Of a DNA stretch of 32,008 nt, positions 19,641 through 28,269 are shown in pieces. Under the pieces are notes generated by a model. The model was given only the letters and a program-made list of their open reading frames with translations, had not been told where the DNA came from and searched no databases. This stretch comes from Enterobacter sp. (lineage in GTDB: Bacteria > Pseudomonadota > Gammaproteobacteria > Enterobacterales > Enterobacteriaceae), in the NCBI GenBank assembly GCA_022649305.1, contig JALCNW010000053.1, positions 1 through 32,008 of the forward strand. The letters are read 5' to 3'. A program made the translations under genes and the position numbers. How positions within the stretch are numbered: position 1 is the stretch's first letter; each line of letters starts with the position of its first letter.

Positions 19641-20675
19641 TTATTTGCTGAATGCAGCCTGGAAGACCGCGACCAGCGCATCGTTCTGCGACTGGGTCAG
19701 CGTGTGACCTTTAGGATCGATAAACTGCAGACTGCTGCGGTTATCGAGGTCACCGACCTGAATTTTATAATCGCCCGAGGTCAGACCCGGGTCAGCAGCA
19801 CCCAGTTCTTGCCATGCGCTATCAGACAGCGGTTTGTAGGTGGCCGTGATGCTGCCCGTAGAACGGGTGCTGTCGGTCACTTTCATGCCCGCTTTTTCAA
19901 GCGTTGCTGGCAAACGCTGCCAGGTCTGGTTGAACGGTGCGCGCACCACCAGCATTGGCAAACCGGTATCGTCAGCGGCGGTTTGTACGTCAAAGGTGAC
20001 GCCGCTACGATTTTGGGTGGCATTCGCCGCGTCGGTCGCATTTTTATCGAGACCCGCTGCCAGTACGTTCAGCATTTCGGTGCTGTAGCGCTGTAACGAG
20101 GAAGCATCCGCGACAGGCTTGCCAGCTTGTTCCAGGTTCAGCAGTTTGACGCTCACCGCCTGCTGATAACCCTGCGGTTTCACAGAGACTTGATAACGAC
20201 CACGGTACTGCTGATCTTCATCCAGACGGTTCCATTCAATCCAGTCGGTTGTTAACGTCTGGCTAGCGTCGTCGCGCTTATCAATCGTGTAATTCTTAGA
20301 CTGAATCACGCTCACGACCTGTGGCCACAGGGTATTGTTGCGGCCGTTTTCAACCAGCAGCGTTGCAGTGTCACCCGTGAACTGAGTACGAGCACCGCTA
20401 ACCAGCGCCAGAGGCTGAGCCGGTGGGCGAATATCAAGTGCCTTACCCACGGAGCCACTGCCATTGGTGACAGGAATGTTGTAATCGCCGTTTTGAATCG
20501 GCAGGATCATGCCAGCTGGCGCATGAAGTTCAGCAAGCGGGGTGGCATCCAGATAGGATTCATCACCGCTCACCTGGCGCTTGTAGCGCGAGTCTGAACT
20601 ACAGGCAGCGAGCATCATAATAAGCGAAACACCCGCAACCTTCGCCAGGTGCGACTTCTGTACTGAGTAAGCCAT
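19641..20675 (-). CDS. bamC: Outer-membrane assembly lipoprotein BamC
   Basis: A 344-residue lipoprotein subunit of the BAM complex, which folds beta-barrel proteins into the outer membrane with BamA, B, D and E. The lipoprotein signal peptide ends in LMMLAAC-type hydrophobic sequence with the lipobox cysteine at residue 25. The unstructured segment that follows ([18 protein letters not shown]) is the part that contacts BamD in the E. coli complex, and two helix-grip domains fill the rest. The open frame's upstream TTG at 20678 is not needed; ATG at 20675 gives MAYSVQKS and the exact E. coli length. It follows dapA by 16 bases, so the two are one operon. Confidence 0.96.
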   Translation of the reverse strand: MAYSVQKSHLAKVAGVSLIMMLAACSSDSRYKRQVSGDESYLDATPLAELHAPAGMILPIQNGDYNIPVTNGSGSVGKALDIRPPAQPLALVSGARTQFTGDTATLLVENGRNNTLWPQVVSVIQSKNYTIDKRDDASQTLTTDWIEWNRLDEDQQYRGRYQVSVKPQGYQQAVSVKLLNLEQAGKPVADASSLQRYSTEMLNVLAAGLDKNATDAANATQNRSGVTFDVQTAADDTGLPMLVVRAPFNQTWQRLPATLEKAGMKVTDSTRSTGSITATYKPLSDSAWQELGAADPGLTSGDYKIQVGDLDNRSSLQFIDPKGHTLTQSQNDALVAVFQAAFSK

Positions 20676-20691
20676 CAAATCTCCCTAAACT

Positions 20692-21570
20692 CTACAGCAA
20701 ACCGGCATGCTTCAGCGCCCCGGCAACCACATCACGACCATGGTCGGTAATCGGGGTCATCGGCAGACGCAGCGTATCGGTTGCTACAAGTCCCAACTCC
20801 ATACATGCCCATTTCACTGGGATCGGATTGGGTTCGACAAATAATTTATTGTGCAGCGGCATCAGACGCTGGTTAATCACGCGAGCTTCGTCGAAATGAC
20901 CCGCCGCCGCCAGTTTGCACATTTCAGCCATATCACGCGCCGCAACGTTTGAGGTGACGGAAATCACCCCATGGCCACCAAGCTGCATAAAGTCCAGCGA
21001 GGTCGCATCATCGCCGCTCAGCAGGATAAAGTCATCTGAAACCAGCTCTTTGATCTGATGAACACGACTTAAGTTCCCGGTCGCCTCTTTAATCCCGATA
21101 ATATTTTTAACTTTCGAGAGACGGCCTACGGTTTCCGGAAGCATATCGCAGCCGGTACGCGACGGCACATTATACAGAATTTGAGGCAAGTCAGTATGTT
21201 CTGCGATGGCTTTGAAATGCTGGAACAGACCTTCCTGGGTCGGGCGGTTGTAGTAAGGCGTTACCGTCAGGCAACCGACAATCCCGCTATTATTGAAACG
21301 CTGCGTCAGGCTGATGGCTTCTGCGGTAGCATTTGCACCCGTACCGGCAATGACAGGAATGCGTCCGTCAGCCAGTTCCACGGTCATCATCACAACGTCG
21401 CCGTGTTCGTCGTGGCTCAGTGTGGCAGATTCTCCGGTAGTCCCTACCGAAACGATCGCCGCAGTCCCGTTGGCGACATGGTAATCAATCAGTTTTTTCA
21501 GGCTTGACCGGCAGATATTACCTTTCTCATCCATCGGCGTAACAAGCGCAACAATACTTCCCGTGAACAT
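20692..21570 (-). CDS. dapA: 4-hydroxy-tetrahydrodipicolinate synthase
   Basis: A 292-residue (beta/alpha)8 enzyme that condenses pyruvate with aspartate semialdehyde, the first committed step of diaminopimelate and lysine synthesis. The Schiff-base lysine is in [11 protein letters not shown] (Lys161 by alignment without gaps to the 292-residue E. coli enzyme), the active-site Tyr in [13 protein letters not shown], and the pyruvate-binding VGTTGES near residue 42. The frame runs to 21588, but the ATG at 21570 ([12 protein letters not shown]) has the AGAGGA site and family length. First gene of dapA-bamC; divergent from gcvR across about 144 bases. Confidence 0.97.
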   Translation of the reverse strand: MFTGSIVALVTPMDEKGNICRSSLKKLIDYHVANGTAAIVSVGTTGESATLSHDEHGDVVMMTVELADGRIPVIAGTGANATAEAISLTQRFNNSGIVGCLTVTPYYNRPTQEGLFQHFKAIAEHTDLPQILYNVPSRTGCDMLPETVGRLSKVKNIIGIKEATGNLSRVHQIKELVSDDFILLSGDDATSLDFMQLGGHGVISVTSNVAARDMAEMCKLAAAGHFDEARVINQRLMPLHNKLFVEPNPIPVKWACMELGLVATDTLRLPMTPITDHGRDVVAGALKHAGLL

Positions 21571-21714
21571 GGGCCATCCTCTGTGCAAACAAGATTCTCA
21601 ATGGTACGTTTGGAACTGTAATAAAAGCAAGCGACGTAAGGCGTCCAGGCTGTTGTATGCCGGTTTTTTTTATGCTTTCCTTAGAACACTTAACCACGCA
21701 AAGGAAGAACAGGT

Positions 21715-22284
21715 TTGATAACCTCATCACAACATTACCTGGTAATCACTGCGCTGGGTGCCGACAGAGCCGGTATTGTGAACACTATCACCCGCCACGT
21801 CAGCAGTTGCGGCTGCAATATCGAAGACAGCCGACTGGCGATGCTGGGCGATGAGTTCACGTTTATCATGCTACTTTCCGGGACATGGAATGCGATCACG
21901 CTCATCGAATCGACCTTGCCGCTAAAAGGCGCAGAGCTGGATTTGCTGATCGTGATGAAACGCACGACGGCCCACCCGCGCCCGCCTATGCCGGTCACGG
22001 TTTGGGTGCAGGTAGAAGTCACCGACTCCCCGCATTTGATTGAACGTTTTACCGCTCTTTTTGATAGTCACGAAATGAATATTGCGGAGCTGGTCTCCCG
22101 CACACAGCCAGGCGATGGTGAAATTACCCCTAAACTTTTTATTCAGATAACCGCCCACAGTCCGGCTTCGCGCGATCCGTCAATTATTGAACAAGCGTTC
22201 AAAGCCCTATGTACAGAACTGAATGCACAAGGCAGTATAAACGTCGTAAATTATTCGCAGCATGAACAGGATGGAGTTGAGTAA
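21715..22284 (+). CDS. gcvR: Glycine cleavage system transcriptional repressor GcvR (TTG start)
   Basis: A 189-residue protein with two ACT domains and no DNA-binding domain of its own. In E. coli it binds the activator GcvA and blocks activation of the glycine-cleavage operon when glycine is low. The first ACT domain covers about residues 6-80 (LVITALGADRAGIVNTITRHVSSCGCNIED) and the second about 95-170. The only start consistent with family length is TTG at 21715 (MITSSQHYLVITALG), preceded by AAGGAAG. Rare TTG initiation would keep expression low, fitting a regulator. Its stop overlaps the bcp ATG by one base (TAATG), implying translational coupling. Confidence 0.93.
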   Translation: MITSSQHYLVITALGADRAGIVNTITRHVSSCGCNIEDSRLAMLGDEFTFIMLLSGTWNAITLIESTLPLKGAELDLLIVMKRTTAHPRPPMPVTVWVQVEVTDSPHLIERFTALFDSHEMNIAELVSRTQPGDGEITPKLFIQITAHSPASRDPSIIEQAFKALCTELNAQGSINVVNYSQHEQDGVE

Positions 22285-22754
22285 TGAATCCACTGAAAGC
22301 CGGTGACATCGCACCGAAATTTAGCCTGCCGGATCAAGACGGCGAGCAAGTAAATTTGGCCGACTTCCAGGGACAGCGTGTACTGGTCTATTTCTACCCG
22401 AAAGCCATGACGCCAGGCTGTACCGTACAAGCTTGCGGTTTACGCGATAACATGGACGATTTGAAAAAAGCGGGCGTTGACGTGCTGGGTATCAGCACCG
22501 ACAAGTCAGAAAAACTGTCTCGTTTCTCTGAGAAAGAGGTGCTGAACTTTACGCTGCTCTCGGATGAGGACCATCAGGTCTGTGAGCAATTTGGCGTCTG
22601 GGGCGAAAAGTCCTTTATGGGCAAAACCTACGACGGCATCCACCGTATCAGCTTCCTGATTGATGCGGAGGGTAAAATTGAACACGTCTTTGATGATTTC
22701 AAAACCAGCAATCACCACGACGTGGTGCTGAACTGGCTGAAAGAGAACGCCTGA
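22284..22754 (+). CDS. bcp: Thiol peroxidase, BCP type
   Basis: A 156-residue thioredoxin-dependent peroxidase of the peroxiredoxin superfamily that reduces hydrogen peroxide and organic hydroperoxides. Peroxidatic Cys46 and resolving Cys51 are visible in MTPGCTVQACGLRDN, the atypical two-cysteine layout of E. coli Bcp. The Thr and Arg of the peroxiredoxin site are conserved. It is coupled to gcvR by a one-base overlap and is followed by a strong terminator. In E. coli K-12 the hyf hydrogenase-4 cluster follows; it is absent here. Confidence 0.96.
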   Translation: MNPLKAGDIAPKFSLPDQDGEQVNLADFQGQRVLVYFYPKAMTPGCTVQACGLRDNMDDLKKAGVDVLGISTDKSEKLSRFSEKEVLNFTLLSDEDHQVCEQFGVWGEKSFMGKTYDGIHRISFLIDAEGKIEHVFDDFKTSNHHDVVLNWLKENA

Positions 22755-22762
22755 TAAAAAGC

Positions 22763-22788
22763 AAAACGGCAACATCGGTTGCCGTTTT
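22763..22788 (+). terminator. Rho-independent terminator of gcvR-bcp
   Basis: AAAACGGCAAC and GTTGCCGTTTT form a perfect eleven-base stem around a four-base loop, nine bases after the bcp stop. The A and T ends allow bidirectional use, so it can also stop perM transcription from the right. Confidence 0.88.
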
Positions 22789-22798
22789 GGTCTTTGCG

Positions 22799-22818
22799 CC
22801 CTCTCCCGTGGGAAAGGG
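22799..22818. repeat. Short GC-rich palindrome in the bcp-perM gap
   Basis: CCCTCTCCC faces GGGAAAGGG with one mismatch and a two-base centre. It resembles the palindrome at 15080-15102. Palindromes of this CCCTCTCCC type are, as I recall, frequent between convergent genes in Enterobacter and Klebsiella relatives. It could be a dispersed element or a 3'-end stabiliser for perM. Confidence 0.35.
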
Positions 22819-22842
22819 TTAGCGCATCAGTCCACGCAAAAT

Positions 22843-23907
22843 CTACTTCTCTTCGACCGCTGGCACGTCCGGCCAGGCGTGAACCACTGCTTTGATAAGC
22901 GTCGCAAGCGGAATCGCAAAGAACACGCCCCAAAAGCCCCACAGCCCACCAAAAATCACCACCGACAGAATAATCACCAGCGGATGTAAATTCACCGCTT
23001 CAGAAAACAGTACCGGCACCAGTAGGTTGCCATCCAGCCCCTGAATAATCAGGTACACCGCAAAGCAGCTCCAGAACTCCGTTCCCAGGCCAAACTGGAA
23101 CAGCGCCACCCCAATCACCGGAATCGTCACCACAAACGCGCCGATATACGGGATCAATACTGAGAAGCCCACCAGTACCGCCAGCAGCAGTGAATAATTC
23201 AGCCCGAAAATCAGGAAGCCAATCCAGGTCGCGACACCCACCACGATCATCTCCAGCACCTTGCCGCGGATGTAGTTGGTGATCTGCTGGTTCATCTCTT
23301 TCCAGACCTGCCCTGCCAGACCGCGATTGCGCGGCAAAATACGGCGAACCGCATTTAGCATCTGCTCTTTATCCTTCACCAGGAAAAAGACCATCAGCGG
23401 AACCAGCACCAGGTAAACTGCCAGCGTCAGCAACCCAACGAGCGAGGCGAGGGAGTATTTCACCACCGAGTCGCCCATCGTCATGATGCGAGCGCGCATG
23501 TTCTCCGCCATGGCATCAATGATGCCTGCATCCATCAATGCCGGATAACGACGGGGCAACGTGGCAGCAAAATCGGACAGTTTATTCAACATACCGGGCA
23601 TATCGCGGATCAGGTAAATCCCCTGCTGCCAGGCAACGGGCATGACGACGAATGACATGAGCAGCAAAATGCCGACAAACAGCACCAGCACAATACTGGT
23701 TGCCCAGCGTCGTGAGCAGCCGATATTTTCGAGCCGTACGGTCGGCCATTCAAGAAGGTAAGCCAGAACAATCGCCACCAGCAGCGGGGCTAACAGGCCG
23801 CTGAAGAAGAACAGGATACAGAATACCGCGACCAGAATGACCAGCAAAGCAATGGCCTCGGGATCGCTGAAGCGTCGCCGATACCACTGCATTAACATTT
23901 CGAGCAT
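22843..23907 (-). CDS. perM: AI-2E family transporter (putative permease) PerM
   Basis: A 354-residue polytopic inner-membrane protein of the AI-2 exporter (UPF0118) family, the length of E. coli PerM (YfgO). Hydrophobic segments include AIALLVILVAVFCILFFF and LLAPLLVAIVLAYLLEW near the N-terminus, and a C-terminal set with the conserved SVLIPYIGAFVVTIPVI and GNLLVPVLFSEAVNLHPLVII motifs. About eight membrane spans are expected. The true substrate of PerM is not established, and the family name does not prove autoinducer transport. It is divergent from bepA, as in E. coli. Confidence 0.9.
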   Translation of the reverse strand: MLEMLMQWYRRRFSDPEAIALLVILVAVFCILFFFSGLLAPLLVAIVLAYLLEWPTVRLENIGCSRRWATSIVLVLFVGILLLMSFVVMPVAWQQGIYLIRDMPGMLNKLSDFAATLPRRYPALMDAGIIDAMAENMRARIMTMGDSVVKYSLASLVGLLTLAVYLVLVPLMVFFLVKDKEQMLNAVRRILPRNRGLAGQVWKEMNQQITNYIRGKVLEMIVVGVATWIGFLIFGLNYSLLLAVLVGFSVLIPYIGAFVVTIPVIGVALFQFGLGTEFWSCFAVYLIIQGLDGNLLVPVLFSEAVNLHPLVIILSVVIFGGLWGFWGVFFAIPLATLIKAVVHAWPDVPAVEEK

Positions 23908-24071
23908 GTAACCCTTCCCTGAAGAGGATGACGGGACTAAGAGGGTGAAGTGTATCTAACTGTCACACAAAAGACTTTCGCTTTTTGTCTCTCTGTAACG
24001 TTTCGCAAAAGCCAGATGAATGGGATTTTCTTCGCGCCTCAACACAGCTACACTCCGAGAGCAGGAGAAGA

Positions 24072-24099
24072 TGAACGATATGCGGGTACGTTGGTCAAA
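24072..24099 (+). promoter_or_regulatory. Probable sigma-E promoter of bepA
   Basis: A -35-like tgAACga at 24072-24078 and a -10-like gTCAAA at 24094-24099 are separated by 15 bases. This fits the RpoE consensus (ggAACtt, 15-16 bases, gTCaaA). It lies about 30 bases before the bepA start codon. bepA (yfgC) is known as a sigma-E regulon member in E. coli, which supports the call. Confidence 0.65.
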
Positions 24100-24129
24100 T
24101 TAGCACATCCAAAATACAGGGCAGAGGCT

Positions 24130-25593
24130 ATGTTCAGGCAGTTGAAAAAAACTCTGATGGCGACGCTTATCGCCGCGCTGACCGTGGGTCAGGTCTTGCC
24201 AGCTTTCGCTGACTCGGCGGATACCTTGCCTGATATGGGCACCTCAGCAGGAAGCACGCTCTCCATCGGACAAGAAATGCAGATGGGTGATTTCTACGTT
24301 CGCCAGCTTCGCGGTAGCGCACCGTTGATCAACGATCCCCTTCTGGTGCAATACATTAATGCTCTTGGGATGCGCCTCGTCGCTCACGCCGATTCGGTAA
24401 AGACCCCTTTCCATTTCTTTTTAATCAACAACGACGAAATCAACGCCTTCGCCTTCTTTGGCGGTAACGTCGTGCTGCATTCGGCGCTATTCCGCTATTC
24501 CGATAACGAAAGCCAGCTGGCCTCGGTGATGGCGCACGAAATATCCCACGTTACCCAGCGCCATCTGGCACGTGCGATGGAAGACCAAAAGCGCAATGCG
24601 CCGCTCACCTGGGTGGGCGCTTTGGGCTCCATTTTGCTGGCGATGGCAAGCCCGCAGGCTGGTATGGCGGCCCTCACCGGTACGCTGGCGGGCACGCGTC
24701 AGGGCATGATCAGCTTTACCCAGCAGAACGAACAGGAAGCAGACCGTATCGGTATTCAGGTTCTTCAGCGCTCCGGATTTGACCCGCAGGCGATGCCGAC
24801 CTTCCTGGAGAAACTCCTCGACCAGGCGCGCTACTCAACGCGTCCACCGGAAATCCTGTTAACCCACCCCTTGCCAGAAAGCCGTCTCTCGGATGCGCGT
24901 AACCGTGCCAACCAGATGCGTCCGGTGGTAGTGCAATCTTCGCAGGATTTCTACATGGCGAAGGTCAGAACACTCGGCATGTACAACTCCGGTCGTAATC
25001 AGCTCACCAACGATCTGCTCGACGGTCTGGCGAAAGGCAACATTCGCGAGCAGAACGCAGCGCAGTATGGCCGCGCGCTACAGGCGATGGAAGCCAGCAA
25101 ATATGATGAGGCGCGCAAAGCGCTGCAACCGCTGCTGACTGCTGATGCCAATAACCCGTGGTATCTGGATTTATCTACCGATATCGATCTGGGTCAGAAA
25201 AAGACAACCGAGGCAATCAATCGTCTGAAAGGGGCAAAAGATCTGCGCACCAACCCGGTGTTGCAGCTCAACCTGGCGAATGCTTACTTACAAGGCGGTC
25301 AGCCAAGAGACGCCGCGAACATTCTTAATCGTTATACCTTCGACCATAAAGACGATCCTAACGGGTGGGATTTACTGGCTCAGACCGAAGCTCAACTCGG
25401 CAATCGCGATCAGGAACTTGCCGCGCGTGCGGAAGGTTACGCCCTGGTGGGCCGTCTGGATCAGTCCATTTCACTGTTGAGTAGCGCCAGTTCGCAGGTG
25501 AAACTGGGCAGCCTGCAACAGGCCCGATACGATGCGCGTATCGATCAGCTGCGTTCCATGCAGCAGCGGTTCAAGCCGTACGAAAAGATGTAA
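24130..25593 (+). CDS. bepA: Periplasmic chaperone/metalloprotease BepA
   Basis: A 487-residue M48-family protein that helps mature outer-membrane proteins such as LptD and degrades stalled ones at the BAM complex. The signal peptide is [20 protein letters not shown] onward, cleaved near AFA-DS. The zinc motif HEISH is at residues 136-140, with a distal Glu ligand in [10 protein letters not shown]. The C-terminal third is a TPR domain (roughly residues 310-480) that contacts BAM components. An open frame starts at 23950, but the ATG at 24130 matches E. coli length and signal peptide and follows AGAGG. BamC, from the same machinery, is encoded at 19641. yfgD follows by 13 bases. Confidence 0.95.
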   Translation: MFRQLKKTLMATLIAALTVGQVLPAFADSADTLPDMGTSAGSTLSIGQEMQMGDFYVRQLRGSAPLINDPLLVQYINALGMRLVAHADSVKTPFHFFLINNDEINAFAFFGGNVVLHSALFRYSDNESQLASVMAHEISHVTQRHLARAMEDQKRNAPLTWVGALGSILLAMASPQAGMAALTGTLAGTRQGMISFTQQNEQEADRIGIQVLQRSGFDPQAMPTFLEKLLDQARYSTRPPEILLTHPLPESRLSDARNRANQMRPVVVQSSQDFYMAKVRTLGMYNSGRNQLTNDLLDGLAKGNIREQNAAQYGRALQAMEASKYDEARKALQPLLTADANNPWYLDLSTDIDLGQKKTTEAINRLKGAKDLRTNPVLQLNLANAYLQGGQPRDAANILNRYTFDHKDDPNGWDLLAQTEAQLGNRDQELAARAEGYALVGRLDQSISLLSSASSQVKLGSLQQARYDARIDQLRSMQQRFKPYEKM

Positions 25594-25606
25594 CAAGGAG
25601 AAAGTC

Positions 25607-25966
25607 ATGTCAGATGCGGTAAAAATTTATCACAACCCTCGCTGCTCCAAGAGCCGCGACACGCTTAGCCTGCTGAAATCAAACGGCATGGAACCGGAAG
25701 TGGTGCTGTATCTTGAAACCCCGCCGGATGCGCCGACGCTTCGCCAGCTTCTGAGCATGTTAGGCATGGTCAGCGCACGCGAACTGATGCGCAAGAAAGA
25801 AGATCTGTATACCTCACTCAATCTTGACGACAGCCATCTGACGGAAGATGAGTTGATTCAGGCAATGGTTGAAAATCCCAAGCTGATTGAACGCCCGATC
25901 GTGGTGGCTCACGGTCAGGCACGCATTGGCCGCCCGCCGGAAGACGTGCTCGACATTCTGAACTAG
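25607..25966 (+). CDS. yfgD: Arsenate-reductase-like protein YfgD
   Basis: A 119-residue ArsC-family thioredoxin-fold protein. The motif YHNPRCSKSRDTL places the nucleophile Cys at about residue 13 with the following Ser-Lys-Ser-Arg, and the C-terminal NPKLIERPIVV supplies the conserved Arg. These features fit glutaredoxin-dependent arsenate reductase, but no arsR or arsB is nearby and the chromosomal role of YfgD is not established. The ATG follows AAGGAG, 13 bases after bepA, so it is in the bepA operon. Its last four bases overlap the convergent regulator at 25963, marking the left edge of inserted DNA relative to E. coli, where hda follows. Confidence 0.93.
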   Translation: MSDAVKIYHNPRCSKSRDTLSLLKSNGMEPEVVLYLETPPDAPTLRQLLSMLGMVSARELMRKKEDLYTSLNLDDSHLTEDELIQAMVENPKLIERPIVVAHGQARIGRPPEDVLDILN

Positions 25967-26787
25967 TCTTTACGCCGCAGCGCCTCCAAAAAGGCCTGCG
26001 GCGTGCTGCCTCCCAGTTTTTTTTGCGTTTTCCCCTGGTTGAACATATCGCATATCTCCTCAATGACCTTACCGACAGGCTCAGACTTCATCCGTGGAAT
26101 GATTTCCGCCAGCGGTACGACGACCTGCATCGCGAGTGGCTTTATCTGATTCCTTTTCAAAACGATGCCGGCCCCAACATATGGCAGCTCAAAGCCGAAA
26201 GTCTCAATAGATTGTATATCGACAGGACACGCATTTAGCAGTTCATCCGTCCAGTTCACCACCAGTTGCGGTGATATCCCCGCGTAAAGCCGGGCAAAGC
26301 ACCAGCCGCTGACAGGCTCACGCGCCCACAGAAAATGTTGCTGACCGCCGTCGTCCATATGCAGCGAAAGCGGAAGGTGGTGCAACTCAAGATGAGTCGG
26401 TTGCAGGCCCGCCTTTAACGCTTTAACCCCGGTTATCGGCGCGCCCTGCCGCTGCGTCACGGCCGTTTTCAGATAACGGTTTAACGTGGCGCGAGAGACG
26501 TTAATGCCTAAGCCTTCATTGACCAGCAGCAAGAGTTCATCCAGCGGTGCGCCAGTGGTGTCACGCAGCGCATTGATTAGCGCCACCTGTTCTTGTCTCA
26601 TCGCTTTGTGTATCACCTTTGGCGTGGTGTGGTTATCCGAAACCTGCTCGCGATTACGCCAGCGCCTGACGGTGGTCACCGATATCCCTAGCTCCAGCGC
26701 AAGCTCTCTGTCGCTTTTATCAGACTGCTGAAGGTAGCGACGCACGCGCGGTGTGGTGGTGGCGTTAGCATGCAGTTTAATTTCCAT
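25963..26787 (-). CDS. Putative transcription regulator derived from an IS481-type transposase
   Basis: A 274-residue protein with no gene name I recognise. A first helix-turn-helix lies near residues 26-44 (DRELALELGISVTTVRRWR) and a second near 81-108 (PLDELLLLVNEGLGINVSRATLNRYL). Both match the N-terminal layout of IS481-family transposases, and MFNQ near the C-terminus followed by GGSTPQAFLEAL matches their tail. The central integrase core appears degenerate: the first catalytic Asp aligns with Glu134 (HLELHHLP), the second falls in IETFGFE where Asp is lost, and the third-acid region is shortened. It therefore looks domesticated. Its place divergent from a sugar-uptake operon suggests it regulates that operon. 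Start ATG 26787 is preferred; a GTG at 26841 is possible. Confidence 0.75.
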   Translation of the reverse strand: MEIKLHANATTTPRVRRYLQQSDKSDRELALELGISVTTVRRWRNREQVSDNHTTPKVIHKAMRQEQVALINALRDTTGAPLDELLLLVNEGLGINVSRATLNRYLKTAVTQRQGAPITGVKALKAGLQPTHLELHHLPLSLHMDDGGQQHFLWAREPVSGWCFARLYAGISPQLVVNWTDELLNACPVDIQSIETFGFELPYVGAGIVLKRNQIKPLAMQVVVPLAEIIPRMKSEPVGKVIEEICDMFNQGKTQKKLGGSTPQAFLEALRRKD

Positions 26788-26851
26788 CGCAAGGTTTCCC
26801 GATCGTTTTCTTATAACCAATCTTATGAGATTTATATTCACACCGTGATTG

Positions 26852-26873
26852 CATTGTGACCTGTTTCACCTTT
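26852..26873. promoter_or_regulatory. CRP-binding site in the regulator/PTS divergent region
   Basis: The core TGTGACCTGTTTCACC (26855-26870) matches the CRP consensus TGTGA-N6-TCACA at nine of ten half-site bases, with C for the final A. It lies 85 bases before the permease start codon and about 70 bases before the regulator's, so it could serve a class I promoter for the permease. It implies glucose repression of the operon. Confidence 0.65.
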
Positions 26874-26946
26874 CAGTCGCCACGCTTCACTGATAATCCA
26901 CACTCATAACATAAACAACGTCACTCAATCTTGTACGGAGTTCACA

Positions 26947-28266
26947 ATGAACAATGTTCTGGGATTTCTTGAAGCAAAACTGATGCCTCTTGCAGCCAAA
27001 ACGGCTCAACAGCGTCATCTGGGCGCCATCCGTGGGGCGTACGTCTCATTCATGCCGTTTATTATCGTCGGCTCGATCCTGCTGGTTATCTCTTCGTTCC
27101 CTAATCAGACCTACCAGCAGTTTATGTCTCAGGTCTTTGGTGAGAGCTGGAGTGCGATTATCGAGATCCCGTTCAATGCGGTGTTCTCAACAATGTCTCT
27201 GTTTATTAGTTTCCTGGTGGCATTCAGGTTGGCGGAGCACTACGACGAGGATCGCATCTCGTGCGGGATTCTGTCGCTGGTGAGCTTCCTGATCCTGACC
27301 CCCTTTATCAAGGTCGCCGAGAACGGCGGTATCACGGTAATACCGGTGGAATGGATCGGCAGTAAAGGACTGTTTGTGGCGATGATTGGCTCATTGTTGT
27401 GGACGGAATTATTCTGCTGGCTGAAGCGCAAAAAACTGGTGATCAAGATGCCTGAAGGCGTGCCTCCGGCGGTACAGGAATCCTTTGCCGCGCTGATCCC
27501 CGCTCTGCTAATTATGATTCTGGTGCTGGCAATCCGTATCGCATTTGAAAATACCCAATACCACACCATTCATCAGTTCATTTATGAAGTGGTCGCCACT
27601 CCGGTACGTCATTACGGCACCTCCTATTTCGGCGCGCTGATGACGGTCTTCAGCATCACCATTTTGTGGTCAGTGGGTATTAACTCCGGTTCAATGATTA
27701 ACGGCATTATTCGTCCGCTGTGGATGGAAAACCAGACCGACAACATTGCCGCTATCCAGGCCGGTGTGACACCGCCCCACATTATTACCGAGCAGTTTTT
27801 TGACATGATCTGGATGGGCGGCGCGGGGGCGACGTTGTCGCTGGTGATTGCGATGCTGATTTTTGCCCGCAGCAAGAACATGCGTGAAGTAGCACGACTC
27901 GGCGCGGGGGCTTCGGTGTTTAACATTAATGAGCCGATTCTGTTTGGTCTGCCGGTTATTATGAATCCGATCATGCTGATCCCGTTCAACCTCGTGCCGC
28001 TGGTGCTGGTAACGGTGCAGTACGCGGCGATGAAACTGGGTGCCGTTGCGGTGACAACGGGCGTATTTATTCCCTGGACGTTACCGCCGGTCATCAGCGG
28101 CTTTATCGTGACCGGGCACATTAGCGGCAGCGTCATGCAACTTCTTAACCTGCTGATCGGCGCAATGCTCTATCTGCCCTTCATGCGCATTCTCGATAAA
28201 CAGTATCGCGCCGCGGAGATTGCCACCGCGACACCAACCGAAACCACGCTGGCAAAACAGGAGTAA
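26947..28266 (+). CDS. PTS sugar permease EIIC, lactose/cellobiose/chitobiose family (no EIIA or EIIB nearby)
   Basis: A 439-residue inner-membrane protein with about ten hydrophobic segments, for example FMPFIIVGSILLVISSF and IILWSVGINSGS-like stretches. The Lac-family signature FNINEPILFGLPVIMNP is present, with substrate-binding Glu329. His278 in TPPHIITEQF corresponds to the conserved active-site His of ChbC-type EIIC proteins. Such permeases carry beta-linked disaccharides or amino sugars and hand them phosphate from EIIB. No EIIA or EIIB gene is in the window, so it must borrow partners such as ChbA/ChbB or act without phosphorylation. ATG follows ACGGAG. The next gene begins four bases after its stop. 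Specificity for a glycosylated asparagine is inferred from the neighbours only. Confidence 0.88.
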   Translation: MNNVLGFLEAKLMPLAAKTAQQRHLGAIRGAYVSFMPFIIVGSILLVISSFPNQTYQQFMSQVFGESWSAIIEIPFNAVFSTMSLFISFLVAFRLAEHYDEDRISCGILSLVSFLILTPFIKVAENGGITVIPVEWIGSKGLFVAMIGSLLWTELFCWLKRKKLVIKMPEGVPPAVQESFAALIPALLIMILVLAIRIAFENTQYHTIHQFIYEVVATPVRHYGTSYFGALMTVFSITILWSVGINSGSMINGIIRPLWMENQTDNIAAIQAGVTPPHIITEQFFDMIWMGGAGATLSLVIAMLIFARSKNMREVARLGAGASVFNINEPILFGLPVIMNPIMLIPFNLVPLVLVTVQYAAMKLGAVAVTTGVFIPWTLPPVISGFIVTGHISGSVMQLLNLLIGAMLYLPFMRILDKQYRAAEIATATPTETTLAKQE

Positions 28267-28269
28267 ACC

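Noticed and set aside
23950..24129. Upstream extension of bepA
   Set aside because: It would put 60 residues before a clear signal peptide and overlaps a sigma-E promoter; the ATG at 24130 fits family length.
25963..26787. Intact IS481 insertion sequence
   Set aside because: The catalytic acids look lost, the protein is shorter than active transposases, and I saw no flanking terminal inverted repeats or target duplication.
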